DNA of 64,000 bases from Neoarius graeffei (GCF_027579695.1 NC_083587.1:57328238-57392237), one strand, 5' to 3'; shown: positions 11,295 through 22,850, counted from the stretch's first letter. Made by a program: numbers and translations. Notes: generated by a model from the sequence alone, not told the origin.

Positions 11295-11609
11295 TGTGGC
11301 AGCGGGGGCGTGGTCAAGCATCGGTCTGTGACCGGAGGGTGGAGTTAGGGAAGGTAAGTGGCAGAATCACTGCACCTGAGGTCTATTAACGTGTGTTTGT
11401 GTGTCTTCTCCAGTGACCGCACCCTATTTAAAGAGAGAGTGAGAACAGAGGGAGAGCTCTCTCCCCAACCAGAAGACTTGTGTGTGTGTGTGCGTGCGTG
11501 TGTGACTGGGGGAGTGTTCAAGCTGAAAAGCTGAAAATAAAAAGAGTTTTTGAACTTAATTCTGGCCTGCCGTCTTTCTGTGCTCCTCCCACTCATACGA
11601 ACTGCCACA
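11295..11609 (+). repeat. 5' LTR of B1
   Basis: 315 bp from TGTGGCAGCGG to ACTGCCACA. It contains TATTTAAAG as a likely TATA box (about 11425-11433), a CAAGCTGAAAAGCTGAAAATAAAA segment (split here as CAAGCTGAAAAG then CTGAAAATAAAA) with a polyadenylation-like signal, and a GT-rich stretch. It begins and ends with inverted TGTGGCAG/CTGCCACA. Confidence 0.88.
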
Positions 11610-11610
11610 G

Positions 11611-11628
11611 TGGTGCCGAAACCCGGGA
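11611..11628 (+). other. primer binding site of B1, tRNA-Phe
   Basis: TGGTGCCGAAACCCGGGA lies one base after the LTR and is the exact 18-base complement of the 3' end of vertebrate tRNA-Phe as I know it. Confidence 0.88.
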
Positions 11629-11654
11629 ACAGAGCACAGGAAAAGAACAACCCC

Positions 11655-12896
11655 ATGGAGTCTTCCCCCTTCGCAGACCTGGTCCACGCCCTCACCATGG
11701 CCCAGCAGAGCCAGCACCAGGGGCTAGTCGCCCTCCGGAAGGAACAAGAGCACCGGTTCGAGGCCCTGGTGTTGGCGCAGCAGGAAGATCGACAGGCGTT
11801 CAGGCACCTCCTCGCGTCGGCGGGGTCCACCACCTCCACCGCCGTGGGCCCTTCTCCCCTCACCCTAACTAAGATGGGCCCGCATGACGACCCCGAGGCC
11901 TTCCTCACGCTCTTCAAGCAGGCAGCAGAGGCCTCGAACTGGCCAGTGTAACAGCGCGCGGCACGCCTCCTCCCCCTGCTAACGGCCGAGGCGCAGCTGG
12001 CCGCGCTACAGCTCCCCGCCGACCACCGGCTGGGTCTATGTGGACCTTCACCGGGCCATCCTCCAGCGGGTGGGGCGCACCCCCAAACAGCAGCGACAGC
12101 GCTTCCACGCTCTGCGCCTGGAGGAAGTCGGCCAGCCATTCGCGTTTGGCCAGCAGCTCCAGGATGCCTGCTGGTGGTGGTTGAGGGCCGACAACCACGA
12201 CGCCGAGGGAATCATCAATCAGGTGGTACTGGAGCAGTTCATCGCCCCCCTACCAGAGGGGACTGCAGAGTGGGTCCAGTGCCACCGCTCGGCATCGCTG
12301 GATCAGGCCATCGAGCTGGCAGAGGACCATTTGGCGGCTGTTCTGACGGCAGGACAGCGGACATCCTCTTCTTCCCTCTCCTCTCTCTCTCTCCCCCTCT
12401 CCTCCTGTGTCTCGTCCTCGCCCCATTCCCCCACGGGGTGCGATGGGCCGGCTGGGGTGTGGCTGGCCCCCGTCTCCGCGGTGCCCTCCTGTTTTTCCCT
12501 TCTGTGTCTGTCTCTTCCCCTCCTCAGGTGAGTGAGCTCCAGAGCGCCGGTGCAGACAGGAACCCCGGGCCGGTTTGCTGGCGCTGCAGGGAGCTGGGCC
12601 ACCTCCAACAGCAGTGCTCTGCAATGGAAGTGGGCGCAGTGGTCCGGATCCCCGACGCACCAGGAGCCGCCCTCGATCGGGCCAGAGCGTATCGCATACT
12701 GGTGAGTATCCAAGGGGATACATATCAGGCGTTGATGGACTCTGGCTGTAATCAGACCTCTGGCTGTAATCAGACCTCAATTCACCAAAGCCTGGTGCAA
12801 GACGAGGCATTGGGGGGAGCACAGGGGGTGAAGGTGTTGTGTGTGCATGGGGATGTTCACAGCTACCCTTTAGTGTCAGTCCACATTCTTTTCTGA
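11655..12896 (+). pseudogene. gag: B1 gag-protease, broken
   Basis: It starts at ATGGAGTCTTC and follows the gag of element A. A TAA at 11949-11951 and an extra base near 12030 (in GGGTCTATGTGG) break the frame; it is then open again at 12040-12531. A further shift leads to the CCHC knuckle (CWRCRELGHLQQQC, with Gly changed to Arg) and the protease motif DSGCNQTS. An 18 bp segment encoding part of this motif is tandemly duplicated in B1 (12746-12781), which the other copies lack. A TGA at 12894-12896 ends the region. Confidence 0.8.
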
Positions 12897-15800
12897 GGGG
12901 AAAAATTTAGAGTAAAGGTGGCAGTTAATCCTCGCCTCACCCACTCGATAATTTCGGGGACTTATTGGCCGGGATTCGGGGAGTTAATGAGACATTTAGT
13001 GAAGAGTGGGTCCTTCCGTAGTTCAGCAGGGGGAGGTCCCGGTGTCGCATTGGCGGGAGCAGCTGTCACAGAGCCATCTACGTCATCTCCGCATCAGAGT
13101 GAGGAGCAGCAGTTTCCTCCTCCCTCTCTCGGGGAATCCCTCGCAGATTTCCCGTTAGAGCAGTCCTGAGACGAGACTCTGCAGCATGCGTTTGACCAAG
13201 TGAGAGTAATCGATGGTCAAACGCTCCAGCCAAACGCCACCCCGTCCTTCCCCTATTTTTCTGTTATGAAGGATAGATTATACCGAGTGATGCAGGACAC
13301 TCAGACTAAAGAGCAAGTCGTGCAGCTTTTGATTCCAAAGAGCCGCCGGGAATTGCTATTCCAGGCGGCTCACTTTAATCTCATGGCTGGACACTTAGGG
13401 CAGGATAAGACACTAGCCCGAATAATGGCCCGGTTCTATTGGCCAGGGATTCGCAGCGATGTCTGTAGGTGGTGTACGGTGTGCCGCGAATGCCAGTTAG
13501 TAAATCCAGCGGCCATTCCAAAAGCGCCTTTGCGCCCTCTCCCATTAATCGAGACCCCGTTCGAAAGAATTGGGATGGATCTTGTCGGGCTATTAGATCG
13601 GTCAACATGAGGGTACCGCTTTATTTTAGTTCTGGTGGACTATGCAATGCGATACCCAAAAGCAGTGCCTCTTCGCAATATCTCAGCACGCAGTATTGCG
13701 GAAGCGCTCTTCCGCGTCATCTCCCGAGTTGGAATCCCGAAAGAGATTCTGACTGACCAAGGCACCTCATTTATGTCACGTACACTGAACGAACAGTATG
13801 GGTTATTAGGAATTAAGCTAATCCACACCAGTGTTTATCACCCACAAACGGACAGTTTAGTTGAACGGTTCAATCGCACTCTCAAAAATATAATTAAAAA
13901 ATTCGTAAACGAGGATGCACTTAATTGGGATAAATGGTTCGAACCCTTGTTATGTGCAGTGCGAGAGGTCCCCCAAGCCTCCACGGGGTTCTCCCTGTTC
14001 GAAATGTTATATGGGCGTAAGCCCCGCCGCATTCTAGATGTGCTGCGAGAAAATTGGGAGGAGGGACCTTCACCAAGTAAAAATGAAATTCAATACCTTA
14101 TTGACCTGCGTGCAAAACTTCACACACTCACACACCTAACCCAGGAGAATTTGCGGCAGGCCCAAGAACAGCAAACCCGCCTATACGACAGGGGTACGCG
14201 CCTTAGGGAGTTTGCACCAGGAGATAAAGTACTCGTACTGTTGCCCACATCGAGCTCCAAATTGATCGCCAAGTGGTAAGGACCCTTTGAGGTCACACGG
14301 CGAGTCGGGGATATCGACTACGAGGTGAGGCGAACGGACAGGGGTGGGGTGCTACAGATTTACCACCTCAATCTGCTCAAACTCTGGAACGAGGAGGTCC
14401 CCGTGGTGTTGGTGTCGGTGGTTCTGGAGAAGGCGGAGCTGGGACTGGAGGTTCAATAGGGAGCATTGGCATCACGTACCTCTCCGGTCCCCTGTGGAGA
14501 CCACCTCTCCCCGACCCAACTCGCGGAGGTTACCCAGTTGCAGACCGAGTTTTCGGACGTGTTCTCGCCCCTGCCCGGCCGCACCGACCTCATAGAGCAC
14601 CACATTGAGACGCCCCCGGGGGTGGTAGTGCACAGCTGCCCTTACAGGATACCCGAACACAAGATAAAAGTGGTTCAGGAAGAACTCGAGGCCATGCTCG
14701 AAATCGGCATCGTCGAGGAGTCCCACAGTGACTGGAGCAGCCCAGTGGTCTTGGTACCCAAGGCCGATGGGTCGTTCCGGTTCTGTGTAGACTATAGAAA
14801 AGTCAACGCAGTGTCTAAATTCGACGCCTACCCAATGCTTTGTATTGATGAGTTGCTCGATCAACTAGGCACGGCTCGCTTTTACTCGACACTGGATTTG
14901 ACAAAGGGTTATTGGCAGATCCCCTTGACTCCTTTATCCCGAGAAAAAACGGCCTTTTCCACACCGTTTGGCTTACACCAGTTTGTCACACTTCCTTTTG
15001 GGCTGTTTGGGGCACCCGCTACGTTCCAGCAGCTGATGGATAGGGTCCTCTGCCCCCACGCCACCTATGCGGCCGCGTACCTCGATGATATCATTATCTA
15101 TAGTAATGACTGGCCGCAGCACCTGCAACACCTGAGGGCCGTCCTTAGGTCGCTGAGGTGAGCGGGTCTCACAGTCAACCCGAAGAAGTGTGCGATTGGG
15201 CATGTGGAAGTACGGTATCTGGGCTTCCACTTGGGCAACGGGCAGGTGCGTCCCCAAATTAACAAGACACCAGTAATTGCGGCCTGCCCGAGGCCCAAGA
15301 CCAAAAAGGGGGTGAGACAGCTCCTGGGGCTGGCTGGCTACTATCATAAGTTTATACCTAATTATTCGGACGTCACCAGCCCACTGACTGATCTGACTAA
15401 AAAGGGGGCACCAGATCCGATCCAGTGGACGGAGCAATGCCAGCGGGCTTTCTCTGAGGTGAAGGCTGCACTGTGTGGGGGGCCATTATAACACTCCCCT
15501 GACTTTTCTCTCCTTTTTATGTTACAGACAGATGCCTCGGACAGGGGGATGGGGGCTGTTTTGTCCCAGGAGGTGGAGGGGGAGGACCGTCCAGTGCTAT
15601 ACACCAGCAGAAAGCTGTCGGTACGTGAGGGGCGCTACAGCACCATCGAAAAAGAGTGCCTTGCGATCAAGTGGGCGGTCCTCGCCCTCCGCTACTACCT
15701 GCTGGGACGCCCTTTCACCCTCTGTTCAGACCACGCGCACGTCCAGTGGCTCCACCGCATGAAGGATGCCAACGCGCGGATCACCCGTTGGTATCTGGCA

Positions 15801-15900
15801 CTCCAACCCTTTAACTTCAAGGTGATCCACAGGCCGGGGGTGCAGATGGTCGTAGTGGACTTCCTCTCCCGTCAAGGGGGGGGGGTCGGCTGCAGGCCGG
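12897..15900 (+). pseudogene. pol: B1 pol: integrase, RT and RNase H with several stops
   Basis: The protease-integrase linker and integrase lie at about 12918-14280 and contain stops at 13167-13169, 13608-13610 and 14277-14279, each at a place where element A has CGA or CAA. The zinc finger (HFNLMAGH, CTVCREC) and the three core residues are recognisable. RT spans about 14600-15170 with YLDD near 15080. There is a TGA at 15159-15161, and a TAA at about 15488 precedes RNase H (TDASDRG, 15519 onward). The order integrase-RT-RNase H is kept. Confidence 0.82.
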
Positions 15901-15934
15901 ATGGCCGCCCGGCCTTAGTCGGGCGGTGGGGGTA

Positions 15935-16248
15935 TGTGGAAGCGGGGGCGTGGTCAAGCGTCGGTCTATGACCGGATGGCGGAGTCAGGGAAGGTAAGTG
16001 ACAGAATCACTGCACCTGAGGTCTATTAACGTGTGTTTGTGTGTCTTCCCCAGTGACCGCGCCTATTTCAAGAGAGAGCGAGAGCAGAGGGAGAGCTGTC
16101 TCCCCAACCAGAAGACTTGTGTGTGTGCGTGCATGCGTGTGTGGCTGGGAGAGTGTTCAAGCTGAAAAGCTGAAAATAAAAAGAGTTTTTGAACTTAATT
16201 CTGGCCTGCCGTCTTTCTGTGCTCCTCCCACTCATACGAACTGCCACA
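15935..16248 (+). repeat. 3' LTR of B1
   Basis: 314 bp, preceded by the polypurine stretch GGGCGGTGGGGGTA. It starts TGTGGAAGCGG, with A for C at base 6 compared with the 5' LTR. It ends at CTGCCACA before the target duplication CACAC. Confidence 0.88.
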
Positions 16249-16640
16249 CACACCATTGTTGTTCAGTGTTCTCCTGATGGTGGACTCATGAACATTAATA
16301 TTAGCCAATGTGAGAGAAGCCTTCAGTTGCTGAGAAGTTACCCTGGGGTCGTTTGTGACCTCACCGACTATTACACGCCTTGCTCTTGGAGTGATCTTTG
16401 TTGGTCGACCACTCCTGGGGAGGGTAACAATCGTCTTGAATTTCCTCCATTTGTACACAATCTGTCTGACTATGGATTGGTGGAGTCTAATCTCTTTAGA
16501 AATGGTTTTGTAACCTTTTCCAGCCTGATGAGCATCAACAACGCTTTTTCTGAGGTCCTCAGAAATCTCCTTCGTTCATGCCATGATCCACTTCCACAAA
16601 CAGGATCAAACTTTGATAGATCCCTGTTCTTTAAATAAAA
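16249..16640 (-). pseudogene. Tc1 transposase, N-terminal fragment
   Basis: On the minus strand the frame shows the paired-like DNA-binding region: TIRRTLNNNG at the retrotransposon junction, preceded by RSGRPTKITPRARR, the GRPR-like linker of Tc1 transposases. It starts with a Met codon in ATGGCATGAACG near 16588, where the more complete copy at 60190 reads ATGGCACGAAC, so the second codons differ. The protein is cut by the inserted element. Confidence 0.75.
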
Positions 16641-16942
16641 CAGGGTGCCCACTCACACCTGATTGTCATCCCATTGATTGAAAACACCTGACTCTAATTT
16701 CACCTTCAAATTAACTGCTAATCCTCGAGGTCCACATACTTTTGCCACTCACAGATATGTAATATTGGATCATTTTCCTCAATAAATAAATGACTAAGTA
16801 TAATATTTTGTCTCATTTGTTTAACTGGGTTCTCTTTATCTACTTTTAGGACCTGTGTGAAAATCTGATGATGTTTTAGGTCATATTTATGCAGAAATAT
16901 AGAAAATTCTAAAGGCTTCACAAACTTTCAAGCACCACTGTA

Positions 16943-17696
16943 GGAGTCCATTTCTGTCCCCCAAGGTACAATCTACACTAATGTACCCCCCAGGGCTCAT
17001 TATTGGACCTCCATGTGTACCTTTTTAGGGCAAGAAAGGTATATTCCCAAGCAGTATATAAAGGGTACAGATAAGTACCTTAGAGCAGGGGTTCTCAACC
17101 TTTTCTACTTTAAGGCCCACCTATTTATACTTGTAATGAGTTGGGGCCCATTAAAAAAAGATCCCCAGTTATTTTGGCTCATCTATTTTATTAGAATCTA
17201 ATAATCTACTGTAAAGCATATTAATGGGATGTGATATCACTCCCTGTTACAGATGGGAGCCCAGGAATCAAATACATGCAATAAAAACAAACTGTTTTTA
17301 ATTGTAGGTATTGTACAGATGTAAAACTGTATGGATGTGCCAGAAGCCAACATAAAGCCATGCATGCAGGGCATTCTCAGTCAAAAGGGATTAATGATCC
17401 AAAAGTGGAGTCTAGTCCATTAACACAAGAACTTTTTGCCATGTTTGTGTACAGCAAACAAGCAAGTTATTAAAACCAAGAAGTGGATATAGAAACCACT
17501 CAATGGGATTAGATCCTTCAGACGTAACTAGAAACTAGTTTCTTGTAACTAGAAAATAAACATTTCTACATTCTGTTTATTTGGCAAGATTATGCTAAAA
17601 CAAATTTCTGAAAGGACTTCAGATAAATTAACATTATTCGTGTTAGCATAACTCCATTTTTACATGCTAACTAACAGTTAGCATGTAAAAAATGGA
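16943..17696. repeat. dispersed repeat fragments, including a hAT-type MITE end
   Basis: A repeat with TGTACCCCCCAGGG and TTTTTAGGGCAAGAAAGGTATAT (given here in two parts, separate pieces of one repeat) fills the first 140 bases. From about 17086 the sequence CAGGGGTTCTCAACC, a hAT-like terminal repeat, begins. The rest is AT-rich with no gene. The corresponding part of copy 2 starts at 29586. Confidence 0.45.
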
Positions 17697-18103
17697 GCAT
17701 GCACAGCATTCCGGATGAGATAGCAAGACCAGTGGGGTCTCTGTGGATTGTTATCAGGTCTGGCAGGCGAAGGAGGCGGCGTCGGGAGAGGAAGCAAAAG
17801 CGAGGCTGCAGAGCCGGCCTGTTGATTAAGCTCAGATAACAGCCACTCAAACCTCCACTGCCAAGTCTCTACCTCTCCAACGCCAGATCCATGGTAAACA
17901 AGACAGACGATTTGGAATTACAGCTGGCTGGAAATCGTTACGTTCGGGAATGCTGCATGCTAATCATCACAGAGACGTGGCTACATCCACAAATACCTGA
18001 CGCTTTGGTGCAGCTAGCAGGCCGCACGCTACACAGATCGGACAGGACCAGCGACTCTGGGAAAAAAAGAGGTGGTGGGCTTTGCATCTACGTGAATGAA
18101 GGT

Positions 18104-18308
18104 CAGAGGTGGAAAAACTGGATTGACAAAGTAAAAGTCCTGCTTAGGTTTTCCTTCTGCCTGTGCTCTCAACACAGGTGATTTCACCAATTAGCTCATC
18201 AACCTGGCTTAGGGGATGTGGTAATTAGGATCAGCTGGTTCATTGAATTGGCTGGAGCAAAAATGTGGCAGGGTTTTTACTTTCTGCACCCAGGTTTTTC
18301 CACCTCTG
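18104..18308. mobile_element. hAT-type MITE inside the LINE, copy 1
   Basis: 205 bp with terminal repeats CAGAGGTGGAAAAAC in inverted orientation and an 8 bp target duplication ATGAAGGT (18096-18103 and 18309-18316). The LINE at 37514-41107 preserves the empty site. The length of the target duplication and the CAG start point to the hAT superfamily. Confidence 0.85.
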
Positions 18309-18705
18309 ATGAAGGTTGGTGTAACAATAGCACTGTACTGGACAGACATTGTTCCCCGGACTTAGAATTCATGTCGGTGAGATGCAGACCCTTCTTTCTG
18401 CCCAGAGAGCTAGCCGCCGTTATCATCACTGCCGTCTACATACCACCAGATGCTAATGTAAGAACCGCTCTCTCTCTACTGCTTGATGCCATAAACAATC
18501 ACCAGCGTGCCTACCCAAACGGCGCGCACATCATCACAGGAGATTTTAATCAGGCAAATCTCAAAACTGTTTTACTGAAATTTCACCAGCACGTGAAATG
18601 TTCAACAAGGGAGGATAAAACTTTAGATCATGTGTACTCTAACCTCAAGAGTGCATACAGAGCCATACCCCTCCCTCACCTGGGACAGTCAGATCACCTC
18701 TCACT

Positions 18706-19396
18706 CAGTGCGTTTACATGCACATAGAGAAAATCGAATTTCTGCCGTTGCTCGACTGAAATCATAGTTCTAAATGCCATGGAAACACCTTAGCTAGGCT
18801 GAAATTGAACCGAACTTGATTTCTCGTAATCGAGCTACACGACCTAGATTATGCGATTTTTGCCGAGCTACTTAGTGCATGTAAACCCTATTGAGCTACA
18901 TAGTCGAGCTACTTACTTCAGCACTGCCCCTTCCGGAAGTGACGAGACCACAAGCAGGAAACACGACAGCCTCAGTTGGCATGACAACAGTAGTAGCGAG
19001 CAGCAGAAGAGGTCAGGAGGAACAAGCAAAGAAGAGAAAATGGCGAGCAGAAACCTGCACTTCTGGAGCAATGAGGAGACAGAGTTCATGCTCATTCAGC
19101 TTAAGAAGTTGAATATATTAAAATTCATGGACGGGAGGAAAACGCGCAATGGAGAACACAGAACTGATAACTTTTTGTTTACACTCTTGAATAGCTCTTC
19201 TTCATGATGACAACCAGAAGTGTACCAACACGATGGGGCGTGTAGCGCCACCTGTGGCTCAGGTGCACAATGTATCTCACACAATAGCTCGATTTCCTTG
19301 TGTGCATGTAGGATTGGATTTGTCTGGCACCCCTGCTGGGACCCTTTGCTCGATTACCGACAGCAGCTCGATTTGGATGTGCATGTAAACGTACTG
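18706..19396 (+). mobile_element. Harbinger-like non-autonomous transposon, copy 1
   Basis: 691 bp, termini CAGTGCGTTTACATGCACAT and, inverted, CAGTACGTTTACATGCACAT, flanked by ACT on both sides. The empty site is preserved in the LINE at 37514-41107. Inside, after GAAAATGGCGAGCAG (about 19040), a frame reads HFWSNEETEFMLIQLKKLNI, which resembles the Myb/SANT-like protein of PIF/Harbinger transposons. Three-base target duplications fit that superfamily, but ACT is not its usual TWA. Confidence 0.65.
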
Positions 19397-19990
19397 ACTG
19401 TTCCTGGCTTCAGCATACACCCCCCTCAGCCGACAAACAAAGCCCAAAAGACAGACCATTATCACCTGGCCTGACGACTCCCTCCCCCGACTCCAGGACT
19501 GCTTTGAACAAGCACAATGGGAGACTTTCCACTATGAGGACCTGGCCACATTCACAGACACAGTACTGTCTTACATCAAGTACTGCATGGGTATGGTCAC
19601 TGTGGAAAAGACCATCCAGGTGTAGCCAAACCAGAAACCGTGGATGACCAGCTAGGTCCGCTCACTTCTCTGGGCCCGCGATGCGGCCTTCAGATCCGGT
19701 GACAGAGCACTCTACAGCACAGCTCGCGCCAACCTGAGGAGAGGCATCAAGGCCGCCAAAGCAGACTACAAGGGGAAGATAGAAGGGCAACTCAACAACC
19801 CCCGACAGGTGTGGCAGAGCATACAGTCCCTCACCAACTACAAGGGCTGTGCTGTGACACCTGGGGACTCAGACGCGGCACTGGCAGAGGAACTAAACAG
19901 CTTTTTTGCCCGCTTTGAGTCCCAAGCTCAGAACTCAGTCACACCACCCCAACCCCCACTACAACCCACACCAACCTCTGACACCACCCC

Positions 19991-20600
19991 AACGTGTGGA
20001 ACGCCTCGGGGTCGTCCTGCGGGCCCATCTTGGTGACAGTGAGGGGGGACGGGCCCACGGCCGGAGCGCTGGTGGACCCCGCCGACGCGAGGAGATGCCG
20101 GAACGCCTCGCGATTTTCCTGCTGGGCCAGCACCAGGGCTTCGAAGCGCCACTCTTGTTCCTTTCGGAGTGTGACGAGCGCCTGGTGCTGGCTTTGCTGA
20201 GCCGTGGCGAGGGCGTGGACCAGGTCAGTGAACGGGGAGGATTCCATGGGGCTGCTTGGTTGGTGCTCCACTTTTTCCCGGGTTTCGGCACCACTGTAGT
20301 ATGTTCCCTATGTGTGGGTGGAGCACAGAGGATGGCAGGACAGAGATCAAGGTAATCAGAGGGCTTTATTGCCGTACTTTTCAGTTTCAAAACGTATTTT
20401 CGAGACACACACACACACTGTCGTCTTGTCTCGGGAAACTCTCTTCTGCTCTCCCTCTGCCTCCTTAAATAGGGCACAGTTACTGGGAAGACACACAAAC
20501 ACAGGTTAATTGCCGTCAGGTGTAGTGATTCTGCCACTTACCTTCCCTGACTCCGCCCTCCTGTCACAGACCGGCGCTTGACCACGCCCCCACTGCCACA
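19991..20600 (-). mobile_element. Gmr1-type element A, duplicated 5' end
   Basis: It holds the first part of gag (about 20000-20271), the primer site at 20276-20293 (exact tRNA-Phe match) and a 306 bp 5' LTR at 20295-20600. It is cut inside gag at the duplication junction, so no further coding sequence follows. Confidence 0.88.
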
Positions 20601-20790
20601 GTGTGCTTTGTGTGTGTGCTATCACTTGAGTTGTGAATTGCCCGACTACCGGCCCTGTGGGCTTGGCCGGCACCGCGAATCTGTGTGCAGTGTGCTTTTA
20701 TATTTTTTGTCCTTTTCTTTTGTTTACTCTAAATTGTTTTTATGTTGTACTGTACCATTGGTGGGCCAATTAACCCCCACCCCCACCACA

Positions 20791-20821
<31 letters not shown>

Positions 20822-21091
20822 GACCGTGCACTACTGACTGTTTAAAGATTTTATTAATGAGAATATTTAAAGGAAAATAAACATTTGTACGATTTGAAAT
20901 AGAACCTTGTCTCTGTTCACTTTGCAAGAACCTGAGCGCCTTTGGCGGGTAAACTGTGAATCCACTTTAGTTCCAGGGGGATTTGTCTTCCCCTGGTGGC
21001 GTAGTTGAAAATACATTCGCTCTGCCACCTACTACGTATGCACTGTAGATGATGATATGTTCAAACTCTTTGCAATTTTACACTGTCGAAC
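20601..21091. other. non-coding spacer with GT microsatellite, copy 2
   Basis: Counterpart of 9659-10186. The GT run is about 20791-20817. No gene is recognised. Confidence 0.6.
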
Positions 21092-21093
21092 TC

Positions 21094-22847
21094 CCCCGAT
21101 AGCAGAGGGTCGTTGAAACGACGTAGAGTTTTGGTCAGAATGGTCGGTTTCCGTCGTACGTCAGAAAATCAACGTTGAAACGGCGCCGTGAAACGTCGAT
21201 TTCTCCGCCGTCTGAGAGGGTCGATTTATCACCGTTGAATCAATGTGGGTAAAGGTTGATCTGTCGACCGTCAGAGAAGGTTGAATATACGACGTTGAAC
21301 CATCGTCACTTTTGCCGGCCAGTTTTCAACATTGGTAGGAGCAATTGGCCCGTAGCCAGGGGGGATCGGAGGGTTCGTTCAATCCCCCCCCCCGCGACAC
21401 CGCGCCCCGGACATACACGCCTCAAGATTACTCAAGATTTATTCATTTGTTCATGTCCGATGAATATACATTGATTCACATTTAAATTTACAATATCAAA
21501 TCCAGACTAATCAAAAAAGAAAAGTAGACTAAGTGAGGACGAGTTAGAAAAACGGGTTCATTTCTCCTATGTTTATGTTTACACGTTTTGTTCAGACTGC
21601 TTTACACCCCAATCCAGTGGGTGGCGGTAATGCCCCCATTAGACCCCTTTCACTGACGTCACCCGAAACCGGAAGTAAACAAACCCTGCGCCACATTGGA
21701 AGACCAACAAACTCGTTATTTGGGGGAAATAAAGGCAGCGCGCGGTATGTGAACCCACGAGGCACTTGGTTCATCATAAACCTACAATGGTAAACTTTTG
21801 TGCTGTGTTAGGGTTCTAACAAAGCTGATGGGAAAGGTGAAAAGAAGTCTTTCTACAGAATACCAGCTGTGATTGAGACACAAGCAAACCAAGGAGCTTT
21901 CTGCCAGGAGACAGAGAGAGGATTTAGCTGCTTTATGCAGAGCGGATCTGAATACTTCAAGTCTATTTTGTTACTGGTAAGTCACTAGGCTAGAGTGTTG
22001 TAGAACATTTTTTTAAATGTTTACTGAATAAAAACATCCTTAATTTTATCAAATATTCTCTACTCTATATTTCATTTCTTTCTTTTGTTTTAATTTTCCT
22101 CCCTCCATCCCTCTTTGGATTTTAAATATAGTTTTTCCCCATGTCCAAATAATGAGGTAGGGTGGCATTTAGAAACCCATAGCCTACTGCTGACTTTCTT
22201 TATCAATGCTGCATCAAATTAATTTTGGTTATGTTTTTCTGTTTCCATGTACAGGTCTGCGCCACAGGAGGAATAGGCCACAATTATAAATAAATCATAA
22301 AATGTTTCTAAGAACTTGTTCAAGTGTGTTCTGTTCCTTATAAATGTTAAAAGTTATGCCTCATTAGATAGCTTGACAAACATTAGGAGAGGTGCATTGT
22401 TGCATGCATTTTTATATCCTGTTGTACATTAAACAGGACGTAGCCTACGCACATTGATATAAATTAAGTTTCACTTTCATGGTTGAAGTATGCATGTGTG
22501 TGTTCATCCTAGGCAAGAGCCCCGATGCTTTATTGTTAGCTAGTTTAATTTAGCCTGTTTTGCTTGATTTGTAGCCTTCCTGTTGTACATAAAACAGGAA
22601 GTAAAGTTGGATGAATCATCGCCGAAAATTCAACTATAAATCAACCGAAATACGTAGTTGAATAAAGGGTGAAAGGGGGTCTATTCTCTGTCGACCACCA
22701 GCCACTTTTCAACGTCGTTTCAACGGAAACTCATATGAGCAAAGCGGTGTTGAATCAACGTCGGTGATCGACGGTGATTCGACGGCGTATAGGTCGAAGA
22801 ACATGCCGATGATTCCATGTCGAATCAACGACCCTCTGCTATCTGGG
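21094..22847 (+). mobile_element. DNA transposon carrying a THAP-gene fragment
   Basis: The termini are CCCCGATAGCAGAGGGTCGT and, inverted, CCCAGATAGCAGAGGGTCGT. The empty site is intact in copy 1 (10181-10190), which fits a target duplication of TC or TCC. Both ends are rich in GTTGAAACGACG-like motifs. The middle holds a promoter-like stretch and a THAP-like exon, described separately. No transposase is visible and the superfamily is not assigned. Confidence 0.75.
21648..22300 (+). pseudogene. THAP-domain gene fragment with promoter, exon and intron signals
   Basis: TGACGTCA (a CRE-like site, about 21654) and CCGGAAGT (an ETS-like site, about 21669) precede ATG at 21787. The frame starts MVNFCAVLG, like the first residues of C2CH THAP domains, then shifts. 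Other frames continue KKSFYRIPAVIETQ and TKELSARRQRE, both like fish THAP proteins. A donor GGTAAGT follows at about 21974 and an acceptor TTTCCATGTACAG at about 22255, after which VCATGG could continue the domain. At least two frameshifts make it non-functional. It could be a captured host exon or the transposon's own decayed gene. Confidence 0.55.
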
Positions 22848-22850
22848 TCC

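Larger units (their letters stand above)
11295..16248 (+). mobile_element. Gmr1-type Gypsy retrotransposon, copy B1 (decayed)
   Basis: A full-length element in + orientation inserted in Tc1, flanked by CACAC at 11290-11294 and 16249-16253. It has both LTRs, a tRNA-Phe primer site, gag, protease, integrase, then RT and RNase H. Several stops and frameshifts shared with copy B2 (23958-28891) show it was already dead before the tandem duplication. Its LTRs differ clearly from those of element A, so it is a separate subfamily. Confidence 0.88.
11014..16940 (-). mobile_element. Tc1-type transposon split by a Gmr1-type element, copy 1
   Basis: Pieces 11014-11294 and 16249-16940 join across the retrotransposon into one minus-strand Tc1 element of the family found more completely at 53639-60594. 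The right end GCACCACTG is followed by TA at 16941. The left end is missing: sequence homologous to the full element begins only at TCCTGGCCCAG (about 11014). Confidence 0.8.
9051..19990. repeat. large tandem duplication, copy 1
   Basis: This 10.9 kb block recurs at 19991-33472 in the same orientation and order. It runs from inside gag of element A to inside the LINE. The junction at 19990/19991 joins LINE sequence (ending in ACACCACCCC) to gag sequence, which no single element would produce. In a stretch of about 750 bases compared by eye (16249-17000 with 28892-29640) I found about five substitutions. Confidence 0.9.
17697..19990 (+). mobile_element. Jockey-superfamily LINE, copy 1 (truncated at both ends)
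   Basis: It encodes a decayed apurinic endonuclease: LYLSNARSMVNKTDD, LIITETWLHPQ, then GDFNQANL and, after an insertion, SDHLSL. The linker region before RT follows. It is 5' truncated relative to the copy at 37514-41107 and is cut at 19990 by the duplication junction before the RT core. Two MITEs interrupt it (18104-18308 and 18706-19396). L2/CR1/Rex1-type LINEs are the closest that I recognise. Confidence 0.8.
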
